Positions 5,831-6,247 of a stretch of 6,247 nt of DNA are shown in pieces (position 1 is the first letter of the stretch; the number at the start of each line of letters is the position of its first letter). Where the stretch lies: positions 1 to 6,247 of the forward strand of contig JASLEN010000429.1 in the NCBI GenBank assembly GCA_030151105.1, in the 5' to 3' direction. The notes beneath the pieces were generated by a model. It worked only from the letters and a program-made list of their open reading frames with translations. It was not told the origin of the DNA and searched no databases. Source of the stretch: Dysgonomonas sp. (lineage in GTDB: Bacteria > Bacteroidota > Bacteroidia > Bacteroidales > Dysgonomonadaceae). A program made the translations under genes and the position numbers.

Positions 5831-5874
5831 TTACTTAGATAACTAAATGTTATAAACTTAAAACATAAACAACA

Positions 5875-6247
5875 ATGAAAAAAATCGGATTATTTCTAAT
5901 CGCAATTATTACTCTACTTGCATCATGTAATACTCCTAAGGATACAGTACAAATGACTGTAGCATCGGAGAAAAGAACAGCAATGGGTGTAGGACCAATG
6001 GAAGTGTTGCAAGTGAAAGAGGGAGATGCCAAAGAATGGTCATTCTTCTATTCAAATATCGAAGGATTTACTTTCGAAGAGGGATATGAATATGTGCTAG
6101 AAGTGAAAAAAGAAAAGGTAGAAGCTCCTATACCTGCAGACGCATCATCTATCAAGTATGTTTTGGTAAAAGAAGTTTCTAAAACTAAAAAGACTTCTGA
6201 AAATATGCTAGAAAGTATTCCTGTACCAGCAAAATATCAATGGACTG
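5875..6247 (+). CDS. DUF4377-type lipoprotein, 3' end beyond window
   Basis: The frame opens at ATG 5875 and runs off the right edge with 124 codons visible. Residues 1-16 are a lipoprotein signal peptide (KK, then IGLFLIAIITLLAS) with lipobox L-A-S-C, the acylated cysteine being C17. The following 'VASEKRTAMGVGPMEVLQVK' (29-48), 'WSFFYSNIEGFTFEEGYEY' (55-73), 'VLEVKKEKVE' and 'DASSIKYVLVKEVSKT' match what I remember of DUF4377 domains, small lipoprotein-linked domains often found next to HslJ/META-type sequences. The domain's function is unknown; the protein should sit in the outer or inner membrane facing the periplasm or surface. It appears to have its own promoter, separate from the genes upstream. 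Whether a second domain follows cannot be seen here. Confidence 0.85.
   Translation, partial: MKKIGLFLIAIITLLASCNTPKDTVQMTVASEKRTAMGVGPMEVLQVKEGDAKEWSFFYSNIEGFTFEEGYEYVLEVKKEKVEAPIPADASSIKYVLVKEVSKTKKTSENMLESIPVPAKYQWT

Larger units (their letters stand above)
5303..5874. other. Intergenic region between the Bro-N gene and the lipoprotein gene
   Basis: This 572-base stretch has no intact gene. In order it holds a perfect -7-like box (5378-5385), a strong intrinsic terminator (5430-5466), a decayed GLLLPR-family gene fragment (about 5507-5622, possibly on to 5710) and the putative lipoprotein promoter (5807-5830). Hydrophobic minus-strand frames across 5523-5761 overlap the fragment and look like shadows, with no recognisable motif. 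Confidence 0.65.

Noticed and set aside
5740..5838. Short open frame of 32 codons starting ATG at 5740.
   Set aside because: It has no signal or motif, is AT-driven in composition and overlaps the lipoprotein promoter.

Overview
The window looks like a piece of a Bacteroidota chromosome, probably Bacteroidales-like. The DNA is AT-rich, and start codons mostly lack strong Shine-Dalgarno sequences. There are near-consensus TAnnTTTG-type -7 boxes, and the proteins (GLLLPR-type secreted proteins, lectin-fold secreted proteins, a DinD/Bro-type antirepressor, a DUF4377 lipoprotein) are ones typically met in that phylum. I cannot name the genus. Every convincing gene is on the + strand.

Positions 1-4053 are the 3' part of an operon for exported proteins, in an A-A-B-B arrangement. 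The first gene is cut by the window edge. It and the second gene share a C-terminal 'WFYMPxF ... LYxxY ... GYDxNxF' domain that has no characterised function I know of. The third and fourth genes are full-length paralogues of about 518 residues, each with a signal peptide, an L-type (legume-lectin-like) lectin domain and the same C-terminal beta-rich module. Gene junctions are 6 nt apart, overlapping by 4 nt (ATGA) and 2 nt apart, so the four are almost certainly co-transcribed and translationally coupled. The natural reading is a set of secreted or surface carbohydrate-binding adhesin components, but no sorting signal or anchor is visible beyond the signal peptides.

Positions 4054-4444 are non-coding. 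They hold a weak hairpin plus T9 run just after the operon, a long imperfect hairpin (4159-4205) whose G-U pairs favour a + strand RNA, and an AT-rich nested dyad just before the next gene. Positions 4445-5302 encode a stand-alone Bro-N/DinD-like antirepressor-family protein; its coding sequence contains two close hairpins, one with a perfect 12-bp stem. No other phage gene is present.

Positions 5303-5874 are intergenic. They hold a perfect -7-like box, a strong intrinsic terminator (5430-5466), and a decayed fragment of the same GLLLPR-type family as the first gene (about 5507-5622), which suggests this locus once carried another copy. The window ends in the start of a DUF4377-type lipoprotein gene (5875 to the edge) with a plausible promoter of its own.

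No tRNA, rRNA, CRISPR array or transposase was seen.
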